64,000 nucleotides of DNA from Plantibacter auratus (GTDB lineage: Bacteria > Actinomycetota > Actinomycetes > Actinomycetales > Microbacteriaceae): contig NZ_JBOBFV010000001.1 in the NCBI RefSeq assembly GCF_050587365.1, positions 1 through 64,000 on the forward strand. Reading direction: 5' to 3'. Positions within the stretch are counted from its first letter, which is position 1. Each line of letters opens with the position of its first letter. The translations under genes were made by a program, and so were the position numbers. Shown here in pieces: positions 51,695-60,299 of this stretch. Under the pieces are notes generated by a model that saw only the letters and a program-made list of their open reading frames with translations, was not told the origin of the DNA and did not search any database.

Positions 51695-51700
51695 TAGGGT
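51695..51700 (+). promoter_or_regulatory. -10 box of the mevalonate operon
   Basis: TAGGGT, 54 bases before the ATG at 51755, predicts a leader of about 48 bases. Confidence 0.5.
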
Positions 51701-51754
51701 CGTCTTGACCGCAGCACCGAGGATCCGGTGTCTGCCTGTACCGAAGGGCGACCC

Positions 51755-53029
51755 ATGCCGAGAAACAGCCGAATCCAGGGGCTGCGCGACCACACGCCGG
51801 ACGAGCGGCTCGACCTCGTCGCCGAGGGGGCCGGGATCGCGGCGGAGGCGCTCGACGCACTGCGACCCGACACCGGCCTGTCGATCGCCCAGGCGGACCA
51901 CCTCGTGGAGAACGTCGTCGGCGTCATCGCCGTCCCGGTGGGCGTCGCGACGAACTTCACCATCGACGGCGAGGACCGACTCGTCCCCATGGCGACCGAG
52001 GAGCCGAGCGTCGTCGCCGCGGCTTCCAACGCCGCCCGCATCGCGCGCGTGCACGGCGGGTTCCGGACGTCTTCGTCGGGCGACGTCATGATCGCGCAGA
52101 TCCAGATCCTCGACGCCGTCGACCCGCACGCCGCGCGGCTCCGCGTCCTCGAGGCCCGCGACGAACTGCTCGCCCTCGCGAACGAGCTCGACCCGATCCT
52201 CGTCTCCTTCGGCGGCGGCGCCCGCGACATCGACGTGCGGATCCTGCCGACGCGGGTGGGGACACAGGTCATCGTCCACCTCCACGTCGACGTCCGCGAC
52301 GCCATGGGCGCGAACGCCGTGAACACGATGGCCGAGGCGATCGCACCCCGCATCGCCGAGATCGCCGGATCGCGGACCCTCCTGCGGATCCTCACGAACA
52401 AAGCCGACCAGCGCATCACCCGTGCCAGGGCGGTGTTCGACGCCGACCTCCTCGGCGGTGCGCAGGTCGTCGCCGACATCGTCGCCGCGAGCGCGTTCGC
52501 CGAGGCCGACCCGTACCGGGCGGCCACGCACAACAAGGGCATCATGAACGGCATCACGGCCGTCGTCCTCGCCACGGGCAACGACACCCGGGCGGTCGAG
52601 GCCGGCTGCCACTCCCACGCGGCGCGGTCTGGTCGCTATGCGGCGCTGTCGCAGTTCGAGCAGGACGCCGACGGGAACCTCGTCGGCACGATCGAGGTCC
52701 CACTGGCCGTCGGACTCGTCGGTGGAGCGACGAAGGCGCATCCGACGGCGCAGGCGGGCGTGACCCTCCTCGGCGTCGAGACGGCTCGGGAACTTGCGGC
52801 GGTCATCGCCTCCGTGGGCCTCGCCCAGAACCTGGCCGCGTGTCGGGCGCTCGCCGCCGAGGGCATCCAGCGCGGCCACATGACTCTGCACGCCCGGACG
52901 ATCGCGGCGAGCGCCGGTGCGACCGTGGACGAGATCGGGGCGGTCGCGGCGAGGATCGTCGCTGACCGTCGGATCCGGGTCGAGTACGCACGCGAGGTGC
53001 TCGACGAGCTCCGGGCGACCTCGGCATGA
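51755..53029 (+). CDS. mvaA: Hydroxymethylglutaryl-CoA reductase, class II (degradative)
   Basis: 424 residues. Catalytic residues align in number with the Pseudomonas mevalonii enzyme: Glu in ATEEPS (82/83), Lys261 (HNKGIMNG), Asp277 (TGNDTRAVEAG) and His375 (QRGHMTLHA). The family fold is clear from VENVVGVIAVPVGVATNF. With CoA and two NAD+, this class oxidises mevalonate to HMG-CoA. The adjoining HMG-CoA lyase and the absence of mevalonate kinase genes point to the catabolic direction. The stop overlaps the lyase gene by 4 bases. The start at 51755 gives the same N-terminus length as the family. Confidence 0.93.
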   Translation: MPRNSRIQGLRDHTPDERLDLVAEGAGIAAEALDALRPDTGLSIAQADHLVENVVGVIAVPVGVATNFTIDGEDRLVPMATEEPSVVAAASNAARIARVHGGFRTSSSGDVMIAQIQILDAVDPHAARLRVLEARDELLALANELDPILVSFGGGARDIDVRILPTRVGTQVIVHLHVDVRDAMGANAVNTMAEAIAPRIAEIAGSRTLLRILTNKADQRITRARAVFDADLLGGAQVVADIVAASAFAEADPYRAATHNKGIMNGITAVVLATGNDTRAVEAGCHSHAARSGRYAALSQFEQDADGNLVGTIEVPLAVGLVGGATKAHPTAQAGVTLLGVETARELAAVIASVGLAQNLAACRALAAEGIQRGHMTLHARTIAASAGATVDEIGAVAARIVADRRIRVEYAREVLDELRATSA

Positions 53030-54006
53030 GCGGCCTGCCGCAGCCCCGGATGGAACCGGTCGACGGTCTCCCGACGCGGGTGCGCGTCTACGAGGTGGCG
53101 CCGCGCGACGGGCTGCAGGCCGAGACGGACATCCTGCCCACGGCGGTGAAGGCGGAGCTCTGTCGGCGTCTGTACGAGGCGGGGTCGCGGGACCTCGAGG
53201 TGACGAGTTTCGTGCCGGCCACCTGGATCCCGCAGTTCGCGGATGCGGAACGGCTCGTCGCGGGCCTCGACGTGCCGACGGGTGCGCGGGCGGTCGGCCT
53301 CGTGCCGAACCTGCGCGGCCTGCATCGGGCGATCGACGCGGGTGTCCGGGAGGTCTCCGTCGTCGTGAGCGCATCGGAGTCGTTCGCCAGGGCCAATCTC
53401 AACACCTCGCGCGAGGGTGCCGTCGAACGGGCCGAGGAGGTCGCCGCCGCCGCGACCGCGGAGGGCGTGCCGGTGCGCGGCTACGTGTCGATGGCGTTCG
53501 GGGACCCCTGGGAGGGGGCGGTCGATCCGGCGACGGTCGTCGAGGCCGCCGTGCGGCTGTACCGCGCCGGGTGTTCGACCGTCGCCGTCAGCGACACGAT
53601 CGGGGTCGGGACGCCCGGGCTCACGACCCGGGTCGTCCGGGACGTGCTCGCCGCCGGGATCCCGGTCGAGGCGGTCGCGCTGCATCTGCACGACACCTAC
53701 GGGCAGGGACTCGCCAACGTGTACGCGGCGCTCTCGCTGGGCGTCGCCGAGTTCGACTCCTCCGTGGGTGGCCTGGGTCGCTGCCCGTACGCGAAGGGCG
53801 CCACCGGTAACCTCGCAACCGAGGACCTCGTGTGGATGCTCCACGGGCTCGGGATCGAGACCGGGCTCGACCTCGGGGCCCTCGCCGCGACGACCGCCTG
53901 GTTGGCGCGCGTCCGGGGCGTCGCAGCCCCCTCGAACGTGGCGACGGCCCTGGCGGCCGCAGCGTCCGCGGTCGACACCCCGAGCACCGCAGGAGGCGGC
54001 AGATGA
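53026..54006 (+). CDS. mvaB: Hydroxymethylglutaryl-CoA lyase
   Basis: 326 residues of the DRE-TIM metallolyase superfamily. VYEVAPRDGLQAE holds the metal-binding Asp28 and catalytic Arg27; ALHLHDTYGQGLANVYAAL carries the metal-binding His residues, and VGGLGRCPYAKGATGNLATE has the catalytic Cys of the GxGGCPxA signature (Gly-Arg-Cys here). It splits HMG-CoA into acetoacetate and acetyl-CoA. With the upstream reductase it forms a complete route from mevalonate to central metabolism, as in P. mevalonii mvaAB. Both ends overlap neighbours by 4 bases. Confidence 0.93.
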   Translation: MSGLPQPRMEPVDGLPTRVRVYEVAPRDGLQAETDILPTAVKAELCRRLYEAGSRDLEVTSFVPATWIPQFADAERLVAGLDVPTGARAVGLVPNLRGLHRAIDAGVREVSVVVSASESFARANLNTSREGAVERAEEVAAAATAEGVPVRGYVSMAFGDPWEGAVDPATVVEAAVRLYRAGCSTVAVSDTIGVGTPGLTTRVVRDVLAAGIPVEAVALHLHDTYGQGLANVYAALSLGVAEFDSSVGGLGRCPYAKGATGNLATEDLVWMLHGLGIETGLDLGALAATTAWLARVRGVAAPSNVATALAAAASAVDTPSTAGGGR

Positions 54007-54677
54007 GGCACACCACCGAGTACGTCCAGGGCGACGTCGAAGCGGTCCGCGCGCTGGTGCGCGAACACCCCTGGGCGACGGTCGTCAGTCACGTCCCAGG
54101 TCGTGGGCTCGTCTCGTCTCACTATCCGGTCCTGCTCGAGGAGGACGAGGACGGGATCGTGCTCCTCAGCCACGTCGGGCGGCCCGATGAGCGACTGCAC
54201 GAGCTCGGTCAGCACGAGGCCATGGTGATCGTCTACGGCCCCCAGGGGTACGTGTCGCCGAGTTGGTACGACACGTCGCCGGCCGTCCCCACCTGGAACT
54301 TCGCGGTCGCGCACCTGTACGGGGTGCCCGAACTGCTCTCGGACGAGGAGAACCTGCAGGTGCTCGACCGCCTCGTCGCCCACTTCGAGCGCGTGCTGCC
54401 CGAGCCGTACCTCATGAACGGGACGATCGCGAACAGCGAGTACGCGGCACGCATCGTCCATGGGACGGTCGGATTCCGCCTGCGCGTGACCCGGTTCGAG
54501 GCCAAGGAGAAGATGAGCCAGGACAAACCGGCCGAGGTCGTCGAACGGGTCGTCACGGCGCTCGGGGAGCCGGGTCCGTACCAGAACGTGACCCTCGCCG
54601 CCCGCATGGCGGCCCTCCACGGGCTCGACGCAGGGACAGCTGCGCCGACCACCCACGACGGGACACCGGCACGGTGA
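54003..54677 (+). CDS. PaiB-like FMN-binding protein
   Basis: 224 residues from the ATG at 54003. The FMN-binding split-barrel fold of the PaiB family: VREHPWATVVSHVPGRGLVS, HYPVLLEE, VIVYGPQGYVSPSWYDTSPA, VPTWNFAVAHLYGVPELL and KEKMSQDKPAEVVERVV. B. subtilis PaiB is called a negative regulator of sporulation genes, but the fold is that of a flavin enzyme. In this catabolic operon a redox or haem/flavin-dependent step is more plausible than regulation. It overlaps both neighbours by 4 bases. Confidence 0.9.
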   Translation: MRHTTEYVQGDVEAVRALVREHPWATVVSHVPGRGLVSSHYPVLLEEDEDGIVLLSHVGRPDERLHELGQHEAMVIVYGPQGYVSPSWYDTSPAVPTWNFAVAHLYGVPELLSDEENLQVLDRLVAHFERVLPEPYLMNGTIANSEYAARIVHGTVGFRLRVTRFEAKEKMSQDKPAEVVERVVTALGEPGPYQNVTLAARMAALHGLDAGTAAPTTHDGTPAR

Positions 54678-56143
54678 CCGCGACCGACCTCACGCTCCGG
54701 AACGCACGGCCCTCCGGCGGCGAGCCCGTCGACATCCTCGTCCGCGACGGTCGGATCGCCGGGATCGGACCGGCCGGGACGGCCCCGGCGTCCGGCGAGG
54801 TCGTGGACGTCGCCGGACGCACGATCGGACCGGGGCTCTGGGACGCGCACGTCCACATGACCCAGTGGGTGATCCAGCGGCGACGGATCGATCTGACCGA
54901 CACCGCCAGCGCGGCCGACGTCCTCGTGGCCGTCCGTCGCGCGGTCGACACCGGTGCACCCCTCACCGACGGGTTCCTCATGGGGTACGGGTTCCGCGAC
55001 GGACTGTGGACGCAGCCGGCGACGCTCGCCGCGCTGGAGGCCACCGAATCGGACGTACCCGTCGTCCTCGTTAGCGGCGACCTGCACTGCGCCTGGATGA
55101 ACACGCGCGCCGCCCAACGACTCGGCCTGGACCTCGACGCGAGCGGTGTCGTCGCCGAAGCGCCGTGGATCGAGGCGCTGCAGCGGATCGACCAGCACTC
55201 GGGGCTCGCCGCACACGCCTACCGGGACGCCGCCGACGCGGCAGCCCGACGCGGTGTCGTCGGGGTCGTCGAGTTCGAGAACACCGACAACCTCGGCGAG
55301 TGGTCCGAGCGCATCGCGAGCGGCGCGACGAGCCTGCGGATCGAAGCCGCGGCGTGGCCCGACCGACTGGAGTCCGTCATCGCGGCGGGACTCCGCACCG
55401 GCGACGCGATCGACCCGGCCGGACTCCTCACCATGGGGCGACTCAAGGTCGTCGTCGACGGTTCCCTCAACACGAGGACCGCCTGGTGCTGGGACCCGTA
55501 TCCGGGCGTCGACCCGTCGAGTGCGCACGCCTGCGGGGTCGAGAGCGTCTCGGTCGACGAGCTCCGCCGACTGCTGGAACGTGCGAGGGGCGCCGGGATC
55601 GAGGCTGCCGTCCACGCGATCGGCGACCGAGCCAACACCGAGGTCCTCGACACCTTCGAAGCGCTCGGGATGCGCGGCGTCATCGAGCACGCCCAGCTCG
55701 TGCGCGAGCAGGACTTCGCCCGGTTCGCCAGCCTCGGGCTCATCGCGAGCGTGCAGCCAGAACACGCGATGGACGACCGGGACGTCGCCGACCGCCACTG
55801 GAGAGGCCGCACGGGTCGCGCCTTCGCGTTCGGATCCCTGCACCGCGCAGGCGTCGGCCTCCGGCTCGGCTCGGACGCTCCGGTCTCGCCCCTCGACCCG
55901 TGGCAGGCGATCGCCTCCGCGACGAGCCGGAGTCGCGACGGACGCGACGCCTGGCACCCCGAGCAACGGCTCCCGCTGGACGTGGCGATGGAAGCGAGCG
56001 TCCGGACGTCGATCACGGTCGGGCAACCCGCCGACCTCGTCATCACGGACCTCGACCCGTTCGACGCCGACACCGAACGGCTGCGGTCGATGCCGGTCGC
56101 CGCGACCCTGCTCGGCGGACGCTTCACCTGGCGCGCGATCTGA
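54674..56143 (+). CDS. Amidohydrolase family 3 (YtcJ-like), first copy
   Basis: 489 residues from the GTG at 54674. A TIM-barrel metal-dependent hydrolase: VAGRTIGPGLWDAHVHMTQW has the HxH metal pair, GRLKVVVDGSLNTRTAWCWD the carboxylated Lys/Lys region, AVHAIGDRANTEVLDTFEAL and VIEHAQLVREQDFARFASLG the further His ligands, GLRLGSDAPVSPLDPWQA the Asp. YtcJ-like enzymes hydrolyse N-acyl or N-formyl bonds (one is N-substituted formamide deformylase). It overlaps the PaiB gene by 4 bases and the next amidohydrolase by one. Confidence 0.9.
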   Translation: MTATDLTLRNARPSGGEPVDILVRDGRIAGIGPAGTAPASGEVVDVAGRTIGPGLWDAHVHMTQWVIQRRRIDLTDTASAADVLVAVRRAVDTGAPLTDGFLMGYGFRDGLWTQPATLAALEATESDVPVVLVSGDLHCAWMNTRAAQRLGLDLDASGVVAEAPWIEALQRIDQHSGLAAHAYRDAADAAARRGVVGVVEFENTDNLGEWSERIASGATSLRIEAAAWPDRLESVIAAGLRTGDAIDPAGLLTMGRLKVVVDGSLNTRTAWCWDPYPGVDPSSAHACGVESVSVDELRRLLERARGAGIEAAVHAIGDRANTEVLDTFEALGMRGVIEHAQLVREQDFARFASLGLIASVQPEHAMDDRDVADRHWRGRTGRAFAFGSLHRAGVGLRLGSDAPVSPLDPWQAIASATSRSRDGRDAWHPEQRLPLDVAMEASVRTSITVGQPADLVITDLDPFDADTERLRSMPVAATLLGGRFTWRAI

Positions 56144-57813
56144 TGGCAGCTGATACCGAGACGGATACCCCCACCATGACGCAGACCGACACCGCGACGC
56201 CGACCCACTCGCAGCTCTTCACGAACGCCCGGGTGTTCACCGGGACCGACGAGACGGACGTCGCCTCCGCGTTCCGCATCGTCGACGGCCGCTTCGACTG
56301 GGTGGGGGAGGCGTCCGCGGTCGCGGGGGAACCCGCGGTCGACCTCGGCGGACGCACCGTGCTCCCCGGCCTCATCGACAGCCACACCCACCCGGCGCTC
56401 ATGGCCGCCACCGCCGTGGCCGCCGAGTGCTTCCCGCCGTCAGTGGTCTCCATCGACGGACTCGTGGAGCGGCTACGAGAGCACCAGGCGACGCTGACCG
56501 CGCCGAGCGCCTGGGTGCTCGGACGCGGGTTCGACGACACGAAGTTCCCCGAGGGGCGGATGCCGACCACGGCCGACCTCGACGCGGTGTCCGCAGAACG
56601 CCCCGTCCTCGTCTGGCGCTGCGACGCCCACTCCGCCGTCTGCAACACCGCGGCGCTCCGCCTCGCGGGCATCACGGCCGCCACACCCGACCCGGCCGGT
56701 GCGCGTTTCGAACGCGGACCGGACGGCGAGCCGAACGGCATCCTCACCGAGATCGCCGCGGTCGACGCGGTCGCCAGGTTCATCCCGGTGCCCGAACGCG
56801 ACGAGCAGGTCGCCTCGCTCGTCGCGATCGGCGAGGAACTGGCCTCGCGAGGGATCGTCGCCGTGTGCGACCTGCTGTCCAACCGACTGCACGACCCCCT
56901 CGACGCCTTCCGCGCCGCTGCCGCCAAGGGGCTCCGCACCCGCGTCGCCCTCTACCCGGGCTGGGACCCCTCCGCGCCACTCGCCGAGCTGACCCCGGAC
57001 GATCGCGAAGGGCGGATCCGTATCGGCGGGGTGAAGGTCGTCCTCGACGGGGCCTACTCGAACCGCACCGCCTGGGTGGCCGAACCGTATCCCGAATCCT
57101 GCGACCACGGACTCCGACTCGTCGAGGACGACGACGTCCTCGCAGCCGGCGCCTGGGCTCGCCGCAACGGCGTCCAGCTCGCGGTGCACGCCATGGGTGA
57201 CCGCGCGCTCGACCGCGTCGCGAGCCTCTTCGAAGACCAGGAGCCCTGGCTCGACGGCATCCCCTCCGTCCGCATCGAGCACGCGACCATCATCAGCGAG
57301 GAGTACGCCGAACGGCTCCGCTCCGCGCGCATGACGTTCGGGATCGCCACCCACACCGTGTTCTTCTTCGCCGAATACGACGGCTACGAGCTCGCCCTCC
57401 GCGCCGAACAGGTCCCCGACGCCTACCCGATCGCCCGTTTGTTCCGCACCATCGGGCCGCTCGCGCTCTCCTCCGACCGCCCGGCCACCGCCTGGAGCGG
57501 CGCCGACGACGTCATGCTCTCCGTCGAGGCCGCCGTCCGACGCCAGGCCTACAACGGCGCCGACTTCGTCCCCGAGGAAGCCATCAGCGTCGCCCAGGCG
57601 CTCCTGCTGTACACGGGACGAGCCGGCCTGCTCTCGCCGCTCGAGAGCGTCGGTCGGATCGCCACGGGATACGACGGCAGTTTCGCCGTCCTCGACCGCG
57701 ACGTCTTCTCCGTCCCCGCGGACGAGATCGCCACCGTCCGGGTCGCCGAGACCTGGATCCGCGGCGAGCAGGTGTACCGGCGCTCGCCGCAGGACGACGG
57801 GGTGCGCTCGTGA
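56143..57813 (+). CDS. Amidohydrolase family 3 (YtcJ-like), second copy
   Basis: 556 residues from the ATG at 56143, which shares its A with the previous TGA. A Thr-rich ~25-residue start precedes the domain. LGGRTVLPGLIDSHTHPALM holds HxH; GGVKVVLDGAYSNRTAWVAE, LAVHAMGDRALDRVASLFED and IEHATIISEEYAERLRSARM follow. It is a diverged paralogue of the upstream copy. Where that one has SVQPEHAMDD, this one has GIATHTVFFFAEYDG, so the substrate pocket differs. The two may act on different amides of one pathway or form a pair. Confidence 0.9.
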   Translation: MAADTETDTPTMTQTDTATPTHSQLFTNARVFTGTDETDVASAFRIVDGRFDWVGEASAVAGEPAVDLGGRTVLPGLIDSHTHPALMAATAVAAECFPPSVVSIDGLVERLREHQATLTAPSAWVLGRGFDDTKFPEGRMPTTADLDAVSAERPVLVWRCDAHSAVCNTAALRLAGITAATPDPAGARFERGPDGEPNGILTEIAAVDAVARFIPVPERDEQVASLVAIGEELASRGIVAVCDLLSNRLHDPLDAFRAAAAKGLRTRVALYPGWDPSAPLAELTPDDREGRIRIGGVKVVLDGAYSNRTAWVAEPYPESCDHGLRLVEDDDVLAAGAWARRNGVQLAVHAMGDRALDRVASLFEDQEPWLDGIPSVRIEHATIISEEYAERLRSARMTFGIATHTVFFFAEYDGYELALRAEQVPDAYPIARLFRTIGPLALSSDRPATAWSGADDVMLSVEAAVRRQAYNGADFVPEEAISVAQALLLYTGRAGLLSPLESVGRIATGYDGSFAVLDRDVFSVPADEIATVRVAETWIRGEQVYRRSPQDDGVRS

Positions 57814-58991
57814 CCGGCTTCCAGGAGGACGCGACCGCGTTGCGCGACGAACTGATCGCCGTCCGACGCGAACTGCACCAGGCTGTCGAGGTCGGCCTCG
57901 ACCTGCCCGGAACCCAGCGGATCATCCTGCGCGAACTCGAGGGCCTCGGCCTGGAGGTCACGACGGGCATCGGACTCTCCTCGGTCGTCGCCGTCCTCCG
58001 GGGCGGCGCGCCGGGCCCCACCGTGCTGCTCCGTGCCGACATGGACGGTCTGCCGGTCACCGAGGCGACCGGGCTGCCGTTCGCATCGACCTCCGGGGCC
58101 ATGCACGCCTGCGGCCACGACCTCCACATGGCGGGTCTCCTCGGTGCCGTCCGGCTGCTCGTCGCCCGTCGCGACGACCTCGCCGGCACGGTCGTGTTCA
58201 TGTTCCAGCCCGGGGAGGAGGGCCAGGCCGGCGCGCGGATCATGCTCGAGGAAGATCTGCTCGACATCGCCGGAGAGCGACCCATCGCGGCGTACGCGCT
58301 GCACGTCGACTGCAGCACCCCACGCGGGCAGCTCGTCACGCGGGAGGGCGCGATGATGGCGAGTGCCAACGCGTTGCAGCTCACCGTCCGCGGGACGGGC
58401 GGTCACGCGGCGTTCCCGCACCTCGCCGTCGATCCGGTGCCGGTCGCCGCACACCTCATCCTCGCCGTGCAGACCTTCGCGGCCCGTCGGCTTCCGGCCA
58501 CCGACCAGGCCGTCATCTCCATCACCCGGCTGAGCAGCGACTCCGAGGCCAGCAACGTGCTCGCCTCGGCCGTCAGCCTGGAGGCGAACATCCGCACGCT
58601 GTCGAAGGCGACGCTCGAGACGGTGCGCGAGCAGCTGCCTGAGTTGCTGACCGCGATCGCCGAGGCGCACGGCTGCACCGTCGAGTCGACGTTCATCGCG
58701 TCCTACCCCGTCACCGTCAACGACCCGGAGGAGACGCGGTTCGTCCTCAGCACGCTCGACTCACTCGTCGGGCCCGAGCGGGTCATCCGCCAGGAGGTGC
58801 CGTCGATGGCGTCGGAGGACTTCGCCTACATCCTCGACGAGGTCCCCGGCACGCTCGTCTTCGTCGGCGCCGCCCCCGACGAGGGATCCGCCGCCCTGCA
58901 CTCCGAGCGCGCGGTGTTCGATGACGGCGTAATGGACCTGCAGGCCGCGGTGCTCGCCGAACTCGCCTGGAGGCGCCTCCAGCTCGCGTGA
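57810..58991 (+). CDS. M20 family amidohydrolase (hippurate/IAA-conjugate hydrolase type)
   Basis: 393 residues from the GTG at 57810, overlapping the previous gene by 4 bases. Metal and catalytic motifs are complete: LLRADMDGLPVTEATGLPFA, MHACGHDLHMAGLLG, FMFQPGEEGQAGARIMLEE, GTGGHAAFPH in the lid/dimer domain and MASEDFAYIL. M20D enzymes cleave N-acyl amino acids and related conjugates such as hippurate or indole-acetyl amino acids. It is the last gene of the operon and may free the amino acid part of the substrate after the upstream amidohydrolases. Confidence 0.92.
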   Translation: MTGFQEDATALRDELIAVRRELHQAVEVGLDLPGTQRIILRELEGLGLEVTTGIGLSSVVAVLRGGAPGPTVLLRADMDGLPVTEATGLPFASTSGAMHACGHDLHMAGLLGAVRLLVARRDDLAGTVVFMFQPGEEGQAGARIMLEEDLLDIAGERPIAAYALHVDCSTPRGQLVTREGAMMASANALQLTVRGTGGHAAFPHLAVDPVPVAAHLILAVQTFAARRLPATDQAVISITRLSSDSEASNVLASAVSLEANIRTLSKATLETVREQLPELLTAIAEAHGCTVESTFIASYPVTVNDPEETRFVLSTLDSLVGPERVIRQEVPSMASEDFAYILDEVPGTLVFVGAAPDEGSAALHSERAVFDDGVMDLQAAVLAELAWRRLQLA

Positions 58992-59071
58992 GCGGCGGTC
59001 GACCGTCCGGGTGGCGAGTGGCACATCTCGGACGTATCCGACAGCCGGGGCAGTGCACGTGCCCTGGATGG

Positions 59072-59077
59072 GTAGCA
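59072..59077 (+). promoter_or_regulatory. -10 box of the histidine kinase gene
   Basis: TAGCAT, giving a leader of about 31 bases with AAAGGG before the GTG at 59115. Confidence 0.45.
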
Positions 59078-59114
59078 TGGACACGTTCCGGATTCCGACG
59101 ACGAAAGGGCGCGC

Positions 59115-60299
59115 GTGATCACCGCAGAGGACATCACGAGGCGCTCCGCGATCGCCGAATACCAGGTCGTCGGTCGTCCGCCCGAGACGGACCTCGAGAG
59201 CCTCGTCCACCTCGCCGCGACCATGTGCGACGTGCCGACCGCCGTGATCAACATCATCGACGACCGGTTCCAGCACCAGATCGCTGCGGTCGGGTTGGAA
59301 CCGGCGAGCTGCTCGCGCGAGGACTCGATGTGCGCGGTCGTGTTCCAACAGCAGGTGCGGACGATCGTTCCAGACGCTCGTGAGGACCCGCGCTTCGCGG
59401 CGAACCCCTTCGTCACCGGTGAGCTCGCCAGCGTCCGCTTCTACGCGTCGAGCCCGCTCATCACCCCCGACGGCGTCCCGATCGGCACCCTGTGTATCTT
59501 CGACGACCGTGTGCGTGAGCTGTCCCCGGAACAGGGCAAAGCCCTGGACCTCCTCGCGAGGCAGGTCGTCGACGTCCTCGAGCTGCTCCGCCTGACGCAC
59601 GAGCTCGGCCAGTCCAACGAACAGCTCGCCCAGTTCGCCGGCCAGGTGAGCCACGACCTGCGCAACCCGCTCATGGCGGTCTCCGGGTTCCTCGAGCTCG
59701 CGACCGACAGCCCGGAGATGGCGAACGCGCCGCACGCGGCGAAGGCGCTCGCGCGAGCCGAGTCCGCCGCCGACCGGATGGCGGCGATGATCACCGACCT
59801 GCTCGACTTCGCCCGGATCGGTGGCGCCCGTCCGCGACGCGCCCCGATCGACCTCGGGCCGCTCGTGTCCTCGGTGGTCGAGGACCTCGATGCGACCATC
59901 ACCTCGACCGGCGCGACCGTCGACGTCGACACGCCTTTCCAGGTGCACGGCGACGAGACGTTGCTGGGCGCGCTGCTGCAGAACCTGATCGCGAACGCGG
60001 TGAAGTTCAGTGCGGCCGCCGGAGTCGTCCCGCACGTGCTGGTGCAGGCCGAGCGGGTCTCCGCCGGGGTGCTGGTCGCGGTCGAGGACAACGGTCCTGG
60101 TGTCGCTCCGGAGCAGCGTGAGCGCGTCTTCGACCTCATGGAACGCGCGGCGGGGAACGAGGTCGCCGGCCTCGGCATCGGCCTCTCGACCTGTCGACGC
60201 ATCGTCGAGGCGCACGGTGGCCGGATCGAGATCGACGAGTCGGGGCTCGGGGGAGCGAGCGTCTGGTTCCTGTTGCCCGACGCCCGATCAGCGGCCTGA
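59115..60299 (+). CDS. Soluble GAF-domain sensor histidine kinase
   Basis: 394 residues without membrane helices. A GAF domain (~25-165: VPTAVINIIDDRFQHQIAAV, YASSPLITPDGVPIGTLCIF) is followed by the HisKA box QVSHDLRNPLMAVSGFLELA (phospho-His) and HATPase_c with N-box LLQNLIANAVKFS, G1 VEDNGPGVAPEQRERVFD and G2 GLGIGLSTCRR. The layout suits a cytoplasmic sensor of a small molecule, redox state or light. No response regulator is adjacent, so it is an orphan. The last 12 bases overlap the convergent CGNR gene. Confidence 0.92.
   Translation: MITAEDITRRSAIAEYQVVGRPPETDLESLVHLAATMCDVPTAVINIIDDRFQHQIAAVGLEPASCSREDSMCAVVFQQQVRTIVPDAREDPRFAANPFVTGELASVRFYASSPLITPDGVPIGTLCIFDDRVRELSPEQGKALDLLARQVVDVLELLRLTHELGQSNEQLAQFAGQVSHDLRNPLMAVSGFLELATDSPEMANAPHAAKALARAESAADRMAAMITDLLDFARIGGARPRRAPIDLGPLVSSVVEDLDATITSTGATVDVDTPFQVHGDETLLGALLQNLIANAVKFSAAAGVVPHVLVQAERVSAGVLVAVEDNGPGVAPEQRERVFDLMERAAGNEVAGLGIGLSTCRRIVEAHGGRIEIDESGLGGASVWFLLPDARSAA

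Noticed and set aside
51755..54006. HMG-CoA reductase read as part of isoprenoid biosynthesis
   Set aside because: It is coupled to HMG-CoA lyase, and no HMG-CoA synthase or mevalonate kinase genes are near; the class II sequence fits catabolism.
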